Positions 1 through 9,235 of a stretch of DNA of 64,000 bases are shown here, in pieces. The stretch's first letter is position 1. The number at the start of each line of letters is the position of its first letter. The stretch lies in contig NZ_CP147518.1 of NCBI RefSeq assembly GCF_037201965.1, positions 6,875,001 to 6,939,000 of the forward strand, in the 5' to 3' direction. The notes beneath the pieces are model-generated. The model ran no database searches. It was not told the DNA's origin and saw nothing but the letters and a program-made list of their open reading frames with translations. A program made the translations under genes and the position numbers. Source of the DNA: Spirosoma sp. SC4-14. GTDB lineage: Bacteria > Bacteroidota > Bacteroidia > Cytophagales > Spirosomataceae.

Positions 1-725
1 GTCGTAATCAGGACCACACCGCCCGACGCCCGCGAACCGTAGATGGCAGCCGAAGCCGCATCTTTCAGAATATCGATACTTTCAATATCGTTCGGGTTGA
101 TAAACACATCGTTACCGGCCGGAAAACCGTCAATTACGTAGAGTGGGTCCGAACTGGCGTTGATCGAACCAATACCCCGAACCCGGATTTTCGTGCTCAC
201 ATACGGTGCACCGCTCACCTGCGAAACCTGCACACCAGCCAGCTTACCTACCAGCGCCTGACCCAGAGTTGGAGCCGATACGTTCAGTTCGCGGGCTTTC
301 ACGTTGGCAACCGCACCCGTCAGATCACTTTTCCGAAGGGTCTGATAACCAACGGCCACCACCTCACTCAACTGGTTTACATCTTCTTTCAACACCACAT
401 TCAGCGTCTGCTGCTCACTGACTACAAGCTCCTGGGTAGTAAACCCAACCGACGAAAATACCAGCGTTGCGCCCGAATTGACCTCGATCGTAAACCGACC
501 ATCGGCGTCGGTAACGGTCCCTTTCCGCGTCTGTTTTTCAACAATATTCACCCCCGGAATGGGTTGTTTCTGCTCGTCGGTTACAACACCCGTAATACGG
601 GCAGCGGGCTTTGCCAGATTGCCAAAAAGAACATTGGCCGCCCTGGTCGTTTGACAGACCAATGGACTGACAGCCAGGATCAGACACAATAAGCACCTGA
701 GCCCTTCAATTGAGTAGCGATTCAT
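1..725 (-). CDS. SusC-like TonB-linked outer membrane protein, N-terminal part (runs off left edge)
   Basis: The reading frame starts at the ATG at 725 and stays open to base 1, giving about 241 residues of a protein normally near 1000. It shows a signal peptide (start MNRYSIEGLRCLLCL), then a carboxypeptidase-regulatory-like beta-sandwich (ARITGVVTDEQKQPIPGVNI), then the TonB plug with DPLYVIDGFPAG, NPNDIESIDILKDAASAAIY and GSRASGGVVLITT. These are hallmark SusC plug motifs. By family it is the outer membrane channel of a SusCD glycan importer driven by TonB; substrate is unknown. It lies 53 bases downstream of the gene at 779-1648 on the same strand. The barrel and the partner SusD would lie outside the window. 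Confidence 0.93.
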   Translation of the reverse strand, partial: MNRYSIEGLRCLLCLILAVSPLVCQTTRAANVLFGNLAKPAARITGVVTDEQKQPIPGVNIVEKQTRKGTVTDADGRFTIEVNSGATLVFSSVGFTTQELVVSEQQTLNVVLKEDVNQLSEVVAVGYQTLRKSDLTGAVANVKARELNVSAPTLGQALVGKLAGVQVSQVSGAPYVSTKIRVRGIGSINASSDPLYVIDGFPAGNDVFINPNDIESIDILKDAASAAIYGSRASGGVVLIT

Positions 726-778
726 TTCAAGTTGTATAATTTGGATTAGTTGGTTGTATTCAAAAATTGTTGGGAGCC

Positions 779-1648
779 TTACCAGAAGAGGCTCATAAAA
801 TGCACGTTTTGCCGACGCGACGACGTAACGGCAAGACCCGATTTCAGGTCGTTCAGGAGCGCAAACCCTTCCAGCTCGTCGGCTTTATCGACGTCAATTT
901 CTTTTATAACTTCCTGCTTCCCAGCAGCGATGGACTTTTTCAAATCCACGAACGTAAAACGCCAGCGCCGTCCTTCTATCTGATTCTGAATCAGCACGAG
1001 TATGCCTTTTGAGGGAATCCAGTGGAGATTTTGAACCCAGGGCGAGCAGGTGAATTTTTTCACCATTACGCCTGGTTCACTGGTTTTTTGGGCTTTGGCC
1101 AGCCGGATCGGGTCATAGAGCCGAACTTCATTGGCTTTATCGCCATAATCGGCTGTGGCAACATACCACTTGTTCTGATACTGAACGTATTCGGGCCGGG
1201 TGCCCTGAATGCAGGCATCATCTTCGATGGTACTTAACAGATTGCCATCGAGGGTGCCGGAGCGCAGCAGTCCGGCCCAGTTGACGAGATAAATAACCGC
1301 CCGCCATTTGGTGCCTTCGGGATTGAGCCGAATACTGTTGCCAATAAACGTAGGACCGGTTTTGTTGTAGGCAATTCCTGTTGGGTGATTGATGATATCC
1401 TGCCCATCGACGGTCAGTTTTATTTCCTGCCCGGTATAGGTCAGCGAATCCCCTTTAACCGTATAGGTACGAATCATTCCGACTTCGCGGTCGCCGTAGA
1501 GATAGACCTTGCCCGCCTGATAGCTCACGCCCTGGCAGGCACCCAACGAATCGATGGTGGTTGATTTAGAGAGGATAACATTAACATCAAACCCCAAAAA
1601 GGGAAGTATGCCAATGAAACAGGCTATAAGGCCCAGCAGCAACTTCAT
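779..1648 (-). CDS. Secreted hypothetical protein, probable beta-propeller
   Basis: This 289-residue protein begins with a hydrophobic signal segment (MKLLLGLIACFIGILPFLGF). The rest repeats short beta-strand motifs of the type GVSYQAGKVYLYGD, HPTGIAYN, LVNWAGLLRSGTLDGN and VQYQNKWYVATADYGD, which resembles secreted propeller proteins such as SMP-30-like or YncE-like folds. No catalytic motif is recognisable. LIAC near the start weakly resembles a lipobox but sits very early. The gene reads toward the truncated SusC gene, so it may belong to the same glycan locus. The fold assignment is an inference from repeat spacing and is uncertain; no function is proposed. Confidence 0.75.
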   Translation of the reverse strand: MKLLLGLIACFIGILPFLGFDVNVILSKSTTIDSLGACQGVSYQAGKVYLYGDREVGMIRTYTVKGDSLTYTGQEIKLTVDGQDIINHPTGIAYNKTGPTFIGNSIRLNPEGTKWRAVIYLVNWAGLLRSGTLDGNLLSTIEDDACIQGTRPEYVQYQNKWYVATADYGDKANEVRLYDPIRLAKAQKTSEPGVMVKKFTCSPWVQNLHWIPSKGILVLIQNQIEGRRWRFTFVDLKKSIAAGKQEVIKEIDVDKADELEGFALLNDLKSGLAVTSSRRQNVHFMSLFW

Positions 1649-2036
1649 AAGCGTTGAATTAAATGCCTATGAATCAAGCAACACAAAGCAATAACCAGTT
1701 GATTTACAGAACCAAGGCACTCAACTGGCAGAACGGTTTTCATAGGCTGTTTTCGAAGCACAAAACAAGTGCTTAAACATTACCTGAATTTTACTCTACC
1801 GTTGTCAGCGCATTATCAATCAGGCCTGATGCCCGAAAAAATTTAACAAAAACTACTTTTTCAATAGATTACTATTACGCACCAGGGCTTCTTATCAATA
1901 ATGTTCTCCCAGTTCTAAATAAAATTAGAACACGGATGACACCGATTAAAGCTTTCTTATCTGTGGAAATCCGTTCAATCGGTGTCATCCGTGTTGCGCT
2001 TCTTTTTCTGTATTATGCCCCCAGGCGGGCGATGGG
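1649..2036. other. Intergenic region with a 19-bp perfect inverted repeat
   Basis: No gene is seen here. The stretch 1929-1947 is repeated in perfect inverted form at 1977-1995, separated by 29 bases. The sequence consists of words such as CACGGATGACACCGATT and ATCTGTGGAAATCCGTT. The repeat ends 41 bases from the stop codon of the LacI gene. It could act as a terminator-like structure, but no U-tract follows; it looks more like a dispersed repeat. Confidence 0.6.
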
Positions 2037-3059
2037 CTACACCTTCACCGTCGATCCACGCACAATAAGCTGGGTTTCCAGCACAACAGTTCGGGGTGGC
2101 CTGCTGCCGTCTTTATCGGTCATTTGCTCGACCAGCAGATCGGCTGCCTGTTGCCCAATTTCGCTGACGGGTTGCGCTACGGTAGTAATACCCGGCTCGA
2201 CCAGCGCCGAAATCGGATCGTTGCTAAAACCGACAATGGCAATATCGTCGGGAATCCGTAAGCCACGCCCTTTGATGACTTTTAGGGCTTCGATGGCCGT
2301 TGGGTCGTTGATGGTAAAGAGTGCATCGGGCGGTTGCGGCAGATTCAGCAGGTGATTGACATAAATATTGGCCTTCTCCAGTGTCAGGTCGTAGGAGATA
2401 ATGAGTTCGGGATCTTCTACGATACCGTATTGACGCAGGGCATCGCGGTAACCATTGAGTCGGCTGCGGCTATTGGGCAAACTGTCGGGTCCAGATAAGT
2501 GAGCAATTCGACGCCGACCGGTCAGAATCAAATGCTCTACGGCTTTAAAAGCCCCATCGTAATCATTGACTGTCACCTTCGATACGTTCATGTCTTCGCA
2601 AACCCGGTTGAAAAACACAACCGGCACGCCTTTTCGCTGAAAAACCCGAAAGTGGTCGAAATTGCGGGTTTCTTTCGTATGCGATACAATCAGCCCATCG
2701 ACCCGGCTGGCCAGTAGCGCTTTGGCATTAGCAATTTCGGTTCCGTACGATTCATTTGAGTGACAGATAACCACATTGTAGCCCGCTTCGGCCAGCACCT
2801 CCTGCGCGCCAATGATCACTTTCGGGAAGAAAAAGCTGATGAATTCGGGCACAATAATGCCAATTGTCCGCGTCTGATTCGTCAGCAGCGAAATGGCCAG
2901 TTGATTGCGCTGATAGTCCAGTTGTTCGGCCAGTTCGAGTACCCGTTGCCGGGTTTTCGTATTCACGTTGGGGTGCCCCGTCAAGGCCCGAGACACGGTC
3001 GATTTTGAAATTCCTAACTGTCTGGCAATATCAATAATGGTAGCCAGGTGCTGTCGCAT
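2037..3059 (-). CDS. LacI/GalR-family transcriptional regulator
   Basis: The 340-residue protein has an N-terminal LacI helix-turn-helix (IDIARQLGISKSTVSRALTG, residues about 9-28) and hinge (QLDYQRNQLA). The periplasmic-binding-protein-like effector domain starts near TRTIGIIVPEFISFFF and carries VDGLIVSHTKET, VPVVFFNRV and IAIVGFSNDPISALVEPGITTV. By family it represses or activates a sugar locus in response to a sugar ligand. It is divergent from the SusC gene that starts near 3282. The paired palindromes at 3121-3166 lie between them and are the likely operator, so it probably controls the plus-strand locus and itself. The ATG at 3059 puts the HTH at its usual distance from the start. Confidence 0.95.
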   Translation of the reverse strand: MRQHLATIIDIARQLGISKSTVSRALTGHPNVNTKTRQRVLELAEQLDYQRNQLAISLLTNQTRTIGIIVPEFISFFFPKVIIGAQEVLAEAGYNVVICHSNESYGTEIANAKALLASRVDGLIVSHTKETRNFDHFRVFQRKGVPVVFFNRVCEDMNVSKVTVNDYDGAFKAVEHLILTGRRRIAHLSGPDSLPNSRSRLNGYRDALRQYGIVEDPELIISYDLTLEKANIYVNHLLNLPQPPDALFTINDPTAIEALKVIKGRGLRIPDDIAIVGFSNDPISALVEPGITTVAQPVSEIGQQAADLLVEQMTDKDGSRPPRTVVLETQLIVRGSTVKV

Positions 3060-3120
3060 AAAATTGTACTTTATCTACTTTAATACATTATCCCTCCAAA
3101 GCAGCCACATAAACGTACTT

Positions 3121-3166
3121 TTTTTTGGGAACATTCCCAATAAGTTTTGGGAATGTTCCCAAAAAA
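3121..3166. promoter_or_regulatory. Paired LacI-type operators between divergent lacI and susC genes
   Basis: Bases 3121-3140 and 3147-3166 form a perfect 20-bp inverted repeat with a 6-base spacer. Each arm contains a near-palindrome, TTGGGAACATTCCCAA at 3125-3140 and TTGGGAATGTTCCCAA at 3147-3162. Their centres are 22 bp apart, about two helical turns, which would put two dimers on the same DNA face. The pair lies 61 bases from the lacI start and about 120 bases from the susC start. Assignment to the adjacent LacI protein is inference. Confidence 0.7.
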
Positions 3167-3281
3167 ATAATCAAAGTTTTCCTTGACAAAAGGCACTTAT
3201 GCAGGCAACTTCAAGGAGAAGTCGAAGATTTCATAGATAAAAGTGGATTTATGCGCATTTAACCTACTAAATACACATTCT

Positions 3282-6200
3282 ATGAAACCTTCAGCAAAAA
3301 TCAATAAAAATATAACTATTCCTATATCTAACCTCATGAAAAAACGAATACGTTTATTTCTGTGTCTGGTTGTAATCACCCTCATAGCGGCATCAAGGGT
3401 TCTGGCACAGGGTCGTACCGTAAGCGGACGTGTTATTGGTGCAGATGGCAATGCACTTCCCGGCGTAAGTGTCGTGATCAAGAATACGCAGCGTGGAACA
3501 ACCACCAATGCCGACGGGGGATATTCCGTTCAAAATGTACCCAACGATGCTACGTTAACCTTCTCCTTTATTGGTTACGTATCGCAGGACATTGCCATTG
3601 GGAACCGTACAACACTCAATGTAACACTTCAAACCGACGACCGGTCGCTCAACGAAGTGGTGGTTGTGGGATACGGTACGCAGCGCAAAATTGAGACAAC
3701 CGGGGCCATTGCTTCGGTAAAATCGACGGAGCTTGTTCAGACGCCTGTTTCGAACGTGGCTCAGGGTTTGCAGGCACGGGTTTCGGGTGTACAGGTTAGT
3801 CAGAACACGGGCGCACCCGGTGGTAATATCAGCGTGCGGATTCGCGGTACCAACTCAATCAACGGCAACTCCGAACCGCTCTACGTAGTTGATGGTATTC
3901 AGATTTCGAACAGCGGAGGCATCAATGACGTGAGTCCACTGTCGACCATTAACCCAAACGATATTGAGTCGGTTGAAATTCTGAAAGATGCCTCAGCCTC
4001 GGCTATCTACGGTTCGCGGGCGGCCAACGGTGTGGTACTGATCACGACAAAGCGGGGTAAATCGGGCGCAACCCGCGTTACCCTCGACAGCTATTATGGT
4101 GTCCAGAAGGTAAATAAAACACTGCCCGTGCTGAATGCGGCCGAATTTGCACAACTGGAAAACGACGTATTCAAAAACAATTATTACACCGATCCGGCGT
4201 CGCTTGGCGAAGGGGTCAACTGGCAGAACATAATCTTCCGCGAAGCACCCATTCAGAGCCATCAGCTCTCGATCAACGGAGGTTCCGAGAAAACACAAAT
4301 GTCGCTCTCGGCTAACTACTTCAATCAGGATGGAATTATCATTAACTCGAACTTCAAACGCTACTCGTTTCGCCTGAATGTCGACCATCGGGTTAGCAAT
4401 CGCGTAAAAGTAGGAACCAGCATTTTGGGCAGTTATGTCATTAACTCAGGCGTTACAACCGGTAGCCAGTCTATTGGCGATGCAGGTGTAGTGACCCAAA
4501 CCGTTCTGGGCGCAGCCGTTGGTGCTCCACCTACCCTGAAACCGTATCGGGAAGATGGCAGCATTTTCCCCTTTGGGGAGCAGGCCAATGGCCAGTATCG
4601 GGAAGTTATCAACCCGCTGAACTACACGGCTATTCTGAATCAGACCGCCATTCATCGGATTCTATCCAATGTATACGGTGAGTTTTCGATCCTGAAAGGA
4701 CTTACCTACCGGGCTTCGTTCAACATCGATCTGCAAAGCAGTCTGCGTGATACATATTCGCCCCGTTCCATCGTTAACAAATCTGACTTGAACGATAACT
4801 CGGGTGCTGGCTCGAAAACCAACGTCAACAATCTGTCGCTACTGCACGAGAGCATTCTGACCTACAACACCACGTTTGCCAAGAACCATTCCTTCAAGGC
4901 AACGGCTGTATTTGCGACCCAATCGCAAACCTATAATCAGAACCAGATCAATGCCAGTGGCTTCCCGAACGATGCTACGCAAAACGAAGCCCTGCAACTG
5001 GCGCTGAACCGCACGGTGTATACGGATCGGAACAAACAGCGGCTGGATTCGTATCTGGGACGGATTAACTATGGTTATAAAGACAAGTATTTTCTGGATC
5101 TGACCGCTCGCGTCGATGGATCGAGCCGATTCGGAGCCAACCACAAATACGGCTTATTTCCGGCAGCCTCGGCTGGCTGGCGGATTATCGAAGAGCCGTT
5201 CATGAAATCGGTTAGCTGGGTTTCGGATCTGAAACTACGTGCCAGTTACGGGATCACGGGTAATGCGGCTGGTATCTCTCCCTATCAATCGCTGGCAACT
5301 GTATCGGCCTCGGGTAGCGATTACAACATTAACCATACCTACGTTACGGGCATCAACCCATCGGGTATTGCCAACCCCGATCTGCGCTGGGAGCGTTCGG
5401 CTCAAACCGACATCGGTATCGACGTAGGTTTCCTGAATAACCGCATCAGCCTGATTGCCGACGTGTATAAGAAAACCACCAAAGACCTGCTGTATGTGAA
5501 AACGCTGCCGCTCAGTTCTGGCTACAGTACGATTACCGGCAACTTCGCATCGCTCGAAAATAAGGGGCTGGAACTGGCCGTAAACGCCCGGATTCTGGAT
5601 GGACCGCTAAAATGGAATGTGTCGGCCAATGCAACCTTCAACCGCAACAAACTGCTGGATCTGGATGGCGGCACCACACAGGAGCGTTTCGTGACGGCTT
5701 ATTCGATACTGAAAGTAGGTAGCCCGCTCGGTCTCTTCAAAACCTACGTTTTTGACGGTATCAACCAGACGGGCGATGCCATTTTACCGGGTTACGACGG
5801 ACGGTTGGGTGGTCATAAGGTAAAAGACATCAATGGCGATGGCGTGATCAACTCTGCCGATCAGATCATTACGGGCAATCCGAATCCGAACTTCATTTAT
5901 GGATTCTCGACGAACCTGAACTACAAAAAATTCGATTTCAGTGTTTTCCTCGCCGGTACGCAGGGCAACGACATTTACAATGCGAGCCGTCTGTCGTTCG
6001 AAATGCCACTGGGCCAGCGGAACATGCTGAAAGGCGTGGTTAACCGCTGGACACCAACCAATCCCAGCAATCAATACGTGAGCCCGATGCAGGGCGGTCG
6101 TTTGCCGGTTACCAACTACGTCATGGAAGACGGGTCGTACCTGCGTTGTAAAAACATAACGCTCGGCTACACGCTGCCCCGCATCAAAGGCATTCAAAAT

Positions 6201-6365
6201 ATTCGGGTCTATGTAAGCGCCAACAACCTCTTCACGATTACCAGCTACAGCGGCTTCGATCCTGAGGTGAATACGTATGCCGGTTCCAACACACAAATTG
6301 GTATCGACAACCTGGTTTATCCACAAGCCAAGTCATTCCTGGGCGGTTTACAGATCACATTATAA
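3282..6365 (+). CDS. SusC-like TonB-linked outer membrane glycan transporter
   Basis: About 1027 residues, full length for the family. A Sec signal (MKKRIRLFLCLVV..ASRVLAQ) is followed by a carboxypeptidase-regulatory-like domain (GRTVSGRVIGADGNALPGVSV), the plug (NEVVVVGYGTQRK, SEPLYVVDGIQI, NPNDIESVEILKDASASAIY) and a long beta-barrel. The STN signalling domain is absent, so anti-sigma signalling is not expected. ATG codons at 3282 and 3336 are both plausible; 3336 gives the tightest signal peptide, while 3282 adds an 18-residue basic leader. The gene sits upstream of a SusD gene and downstream of the paired operators. It imports an oligosaccharide of unknown identity, judged by neighbours to be plant-derived. 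Confidence 0.95.
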   Translation: MKPSAKINKNITIPISNLMKKRIRLFLCLVVITLIAASRVLAQGRTVSGRVIGADGNALPGVSVVIKNTQRGTTTNADGGYSVQNVPNDATLTFSFIGYVSQDIAIGNRTTLNVTLQTDDRSLNEVVVVGYGTQRKIETTGAIASVKSTELVQTPVSNVAQGLQARVSGVQVSQNTGAPGGNISVRIRGTNSINGNSEPLYVVDGIQISNSGGINDVSPLSTINPNDIESVEILKDASASAIYGSRAANGVVLITTKRGKSGATRVTLDSYYGVQKVNKTLPVLNAAEFAQLENDVFKNNYYTDPASLGEGVNWQNIIFREAPIQSHQLSINGGSEKTQMSLSANYFNQDGIIINSNFKRYSFRLNVDHRVSNRVKVGTSILGSYVINSGVTTGSQSIGDAGVVTQTVLGAAVGAPPTLKPYREDGSIFPFGEQANGQYREVINPLNYTAILNQTAIHRILSNVYGEFSILKGLTYRASFNIDLQSSLRDTYSPRSIVNKSDLNDNSGAGSKTNVNNLSLLHESILTYNTTFAKNHSFKATAVFATQSQTYNQNQINASGFPNDATQNEALQLALNRTVYTDRNKQRLDSYLGRINYGYKDKYFLDLTARVDGSSRFGANHKYGLFPAASAGWRIIEEPFMKSVSWVSDLKLRASYGITGNAAGISPYQSLATVSASGSDYNINHTYVTGINPSGIANPDLRWERSAQTDIGIDVGFLNNRISLIADVYKKTTKDLLYVKTLPLSSGYSTITGNFASLENKGLELAVNARILDGPLKWNVSANATFNRNKLLDLDGGTTQERFVTAYSILKVGSPLGLFKTYVFDGINQTGDAILPGYDGRLGGHKVKDINGDGVINSADQIITGNPNPNFIYGFSTNLNYKKFDFSVFLAGTQGNDIYNASRLSFEMPLGQRNMLKGVVNRWTPTNPSNQYVSPMQGGRLPVTNYVMEDGSYLRCKNITLGYTLPRIKGIQNIRVYVSANNLFTITSYSGFDPEVNTYAGSNTQIGIDNLVYPQAKSFLGGLQITL

Positions 6366-6496
6366 TGATTGAATGATTGAATTCATAAATGATTGAATTA
6401 AGGTCCGCTGTAGCGACGGTCCGCCGTGCGGCTGAACCACCCAACAAGTCAATCATTCAATCATTCAATCATTCAACAAGTCAATCATTCCGATTC
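6366..6496. repeat. SusC-SusD intergenic repeat made of ATGATTGA words
   Basis: The left side is built from tandem ATGATTGA-like words and the right side from TCAATCATTC words, which are their reverse complement. They enclose a GC-rich centre near 6402-6445. The element can fold back on itself. The same words recur in shorter form at 8005-8025 after susD. It fills the gap between SusC stop and SusD start, so it may set the mRNA ratio of the pair; this is inference. Confidence 0.65.
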
Positions 6497-7972
6497 ATGA
6501 AAAAAATCCTTATTCCTATACTCGCGGCCTGCTGTCTGGCAAGCTGCAAACTGGACGAAACCATTTACTCGTCTATTTATACCGAAGCCTTTTATAAGAC
6601 GGCGGCCGATGCCGAAAAAGGGCTGATTGCGGCCTATGACCCGCTTGCCGATATGTATAGTGGACCGGCCATGACGCTGGTTCCCGATTTCAGCGACGAT
6701 CTGATCTATCCACGGGGGGTAGTGGGCCGTAATACGTTAACGCTCTTCTCCTACGACCCCAACTACACGGTTCAGAAGAGTAACTCACGCACCAACGAAT
6801 CGCCCCAGCAAATCTGGGCATCGGGCTATGACGGCATCGAAAAATCAAACTGGATCATCGCCAAAGTACCCGCTGCCAATATGGACGAAACGCGCAAGAA
6901 GCAGATTATTGGCGAAGCGTATTTTCTGCGGGCCTTCTACGAATGGGCACTAACCAAAAACTTCGGCGATGTCCCCATTAAAACAACGCCCAGCTATTCG
7001 CAAGCTGATGCCGTAGTGGGTAAAAGCACCAAAGCAGAGGTTTACAAGCAAATCTATAGTGATCTGGATCAGGCATTTGCCGCCGGATTGCCATCGTACC
7101 CGGCTGTCGATAAAGGCCGCCCATCGAAAGAAGTGGTCAATGCCCTGTATGCCAAAGCGGCTCTGTATAACGAAGATTGGGCAAAGGCACTGGAGAAAGC
7201 ACAGGCCGTTATTAATTCGGGAAAATACGCGCTGATGCCCGATGTACGGAATGTGTACAAATACGATCAGGAAGATGCTGCCCGTATTGAAAATATGTGG
7301 GCTTACGAAGTTGACCCAATCTCACCGGGACGTGGTCACCAACTGGTTGGCTTGTGTGGCCCTCCGGGTAGTGCTGGCCCAGAATACGGTCGAACCACGT
7401 ATGGATCGATGTTCGCCTATATGTCGTTCTTTAACTCGTTTAACCCAGCCGACAAGCGCCGTCAACTGCTCGACACCAACTACGTGAATAAGAGCGGCCA
7501 AATCGTTGCGCAACGCAACATTACGCCGATTACGACCGATGCTGTGCTGATCAAAAAATATCAGGACCCCGTTTCGACTCAGGGCGCTATTCCTAATATT
7601 CCGATTCTGCGTTTGCCCGATATGTACCTGATTGCCGCCGAAGCAGAAGCCCGACTCAACGGCGCTACTACTGCAGCTTATGGCTACATCAATGTAGTAC
7701 GCAAGCGGGCCGGTCTGCCCGATCTGCAAACGGGTCTGAGCAAAGATGCCTTCATCGATGCTGTGATTCAGGAGCGCGCCTGGGAATTCTTTGCCGAAGG
7801 CGACCGCTGGTACGACCTGACCCGCACCGGCAAATACCTGACCGTGATTCCGAAAGCGGTGAATAGCGTTTATCCATCCCGTCCTGTGCAGGCGAAAAAC
7901 AAATATTTCCCAATTCCACTGGATGAGCTGAACGCCAACACCAAGCTACAGCAAAACCCGGACTGGCAATAA
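6497..7972 (+). CDS. SusD/RagB-like glycan-binding surface lipoprotein
   Basis: 491 residues from ATG 6497. An ORF can be extended upstream to 6389, but that extension only translates the intergenic repeat. The start gives a lipoprotein signal (KKILIPILAACCLASCKLDE) with lipobox LASC. The body shows SusD features: YTEAFYKTAADAEKGLIAAY, an early TPR-like helix, FLRAFYEWALTKNFGDVPI, LRLPDMYLIAAEAEARL and a C-terminal ERAWEFFAEGDRWYDLTRTG, with ending YFPIPLDELNANTKLQQNP typical of the family. It caps the SusC channel on the cell surface and binds the glycan. It forms a pair with the gene at 3282-6365. Confidence 0.96.
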   Translation: MKKILIPILAACCLASCKLDETIYSSIYTEAFYKTAADAEKGLIAAYDPLADMYSGPAMTLVPDFSDDLIYPRGVVGRNTLTLFSYDPNYTVQKSNSRTNESPQQIWASGYDGIEKSNWIIAKVPAANMDETRKKQIIGEAYFLRAFYEWALTKNFGDVPIKTTPSYSQADAVVGKSTKAEVYKQIYSDLDQAFAAGLPSYPAVDKGRPSKEVVNALYAKAALYNEDWAKALEKAQAVINSGKYALMPDVRNVYKYDQEDAARIENMWAYEVDPISPGRGHQLVGLCGPPGSAGPEYGRTTYGSMFAYMSFFNSFNPADKRRQLLDTNYVNKSGQIVAQRNITPITTDAVLIKKYQDPVSTQGAIPNIPILRLPDMYLIAAEAEARLNGATTAAYGYINVVRKRAGLPDLQTGLSKDAFIDAVIQERAWEFFAEGDRWYDLTRTGKYLTVIPKAVNSVYPSRPVQAKNKYFPIPLDELNANTKLQQNPDWQ

Positions 7973-7974
7973 AA

Positions 7975-8188
7975 AGTAAAAGAGTAAAAGAGTGAAAGAG
8001 TGATTAAATGATTGAATGATTGAGTGAATTAGGATGCAATAAGAAATGTGAACAATGAGATTTTGGGCTGACTATAGGCGATTGAAGTACCCTAAGCGCA
8101 GTAGTGCGGTACTGTTCTCGTATTCTCTCTTTTTCACACTGTTATTCATGGTCACTCTTTCGCTCTTTCACTCTTTCGCTCTTTCACC
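7975..8188. repeat. AAAGAGTGAAAGAG-type repeat whose right arm lies inside the next gene
   Basis: The left arm (about 7978-8030) contains AAAGAGTGAAAGAGTG words plus ATGATTGA words. The right arm (about 8153-8188) reads CACTCTTTCGCTCTTTCAC, the reverse complement of the same type. Similar arms occur at 26381-26467 and 32986-33081. The right arm is translated as part of the signal peptide of the gene that starts at 8055. Confidence 0.55.
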
Positions 8189-9233
8189 CCCTAATAAAAT
8201 CCGGGAGTTTACGATCCGCGAAAACGACACGGCTTCGTATACGCTTAAACTAGCTCTGGACAATAATGGACGACCGGTTTATTTCTTTCGAAATGTGTTT
8301 ACGCCAGTTTGCCTGACGGGCGAATGTAAGCCGGTCTATATCAATTTTTACTGGGATCTGGTGGGCAATTACACGCGGTATGACCTGCCGCCAAACCAGA
8401 TACTGACTAAAATGGACCATAAGGAATTTAAACCGGAGGACTACGAAAAACTGCGCGATATTCTGGCAAACCCGAATTCGCTGCTGAAAGATGTAGCCAT
8501 GGACGATCTGGTTGGGAAAGGCACCGAAAACCTGGCCGATTCGGTCGATGCGAAAGCGGGGGCTACCCTGAAAACGGTTAAAAATGAAGTTATCGACGGA
8601 GCCGTATACACCTGTTATACGCTCTGGCATCTGGCTCATGGCAACGTAGTGAACGAAATCAGGCGAATAACGGAAACCTATCAGGACGATCAGTTGCTGC
8701 ATAGTTTTCTGACCAGCACCAACCACCACTATCAATATTGGGCAATGGATCGGGTCATTGATGCACAGGGAACGATATGGGATGGGTTCCTGCCCGACAT
8801 TCTAACGATCATCCAGGGAAGAAACGTTTTTACGGCTCGCTATGCCTTACAACGAATTGCAAACCCGTTTTTTTTAAGCGATGCCCGGCAAAAGTGGCTT
8901 TGGGAGACCTATCAGAAAGCAGGCTATTCGCTCCAGATTGTTATTCTGAAACGATTAGCGAACATACCATTCAAACCTGTTCTGACGGAAGCCATTGCCC
9001 AGGAGCTGCCTAAAGCCAATCAGGAACAATCGACGATGCTACTGAATTTATTGGCCTCGCAGCCCACACTGAACGATAAAACGCAACAACTACTAGCACG
9101 CCAGCTCACTAGCCCAACCCAGGATAACAGCGCTGCCATTTACCAACTTCTGAAGGGACTTCATCCCCACAATCAGGAAGTACGAACCTATCTGAAAACC
9201 TTTGAAACAACCGCTTCCCAAATCAACAAGTAG
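8055..9233 (+). CDS. Exported protein with a candidate ApbE flavinylation motif
   Basis: 392 residues. The N-terminus has a basic region then a hydrophobic stretch (SYSLFFTLLFMVTLSLFHS), followed by about 345 exported residues. DAKAGAT (residues 165-171) matches the ApbE target pattern of the type D-x-x-S/T-G-A-T with Ala at the Ser/Thr position; Thr171 would receive FMN by a phosphoester bond. It is followed by AVYTCYTLWHLAHG. A Cys pair (CLTGEC, residues 86-91) lies further upstream. The C-terminal half is helical and HEAT-like. The next two genes encode a FAD oxidoreductase (2-base gap) and ApbE, which supports a flavoprotein role as an electron carrier. I cannot name a family. The start is forced upstream because no ATG follows the signal region until residue 120. 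Confidence 0.7.
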   Translation: MRFWADYRRLKYPKRSSAVLFSYSLFFTLLFMVTLSLFHSFALSPPNKIREFTIRENDTASYTLKLALDNNGRPVYFFRNVFTPVCLTGECKPVYINFYWDLVGNYTRYDLPPNQILTKMDHKEFKPEDYEKLRDILANPNSLLKDVAMDDLVGKGTENLADSVDAKAGATLKTVKNEVIDGAVYTCYTLWHLAHGNVVNEIRRITETYQDDQLLHSFLTSTNHHYQYWAMDRVIDAQGTIWDGFLPDILTIIQGRNVFTARYALQRIANPFFLSDARQKWLWETYQKAGYSLQIVILKRLANIPFKPVLTEAIAQELPKANQEQSTMLLNLLASQPTLNDKTQQLLARQLTSPTQDNSAAIYQLLKGLHPHNQEVRTYLKTFETTASQINK

Positions 9234-9235
9234 CC

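Noticed and set aside
3197..3508. 103-codon minus-strand frame at the start of susC
   Set aside because: Antisense to the SusC signal and first domain; no protein features.
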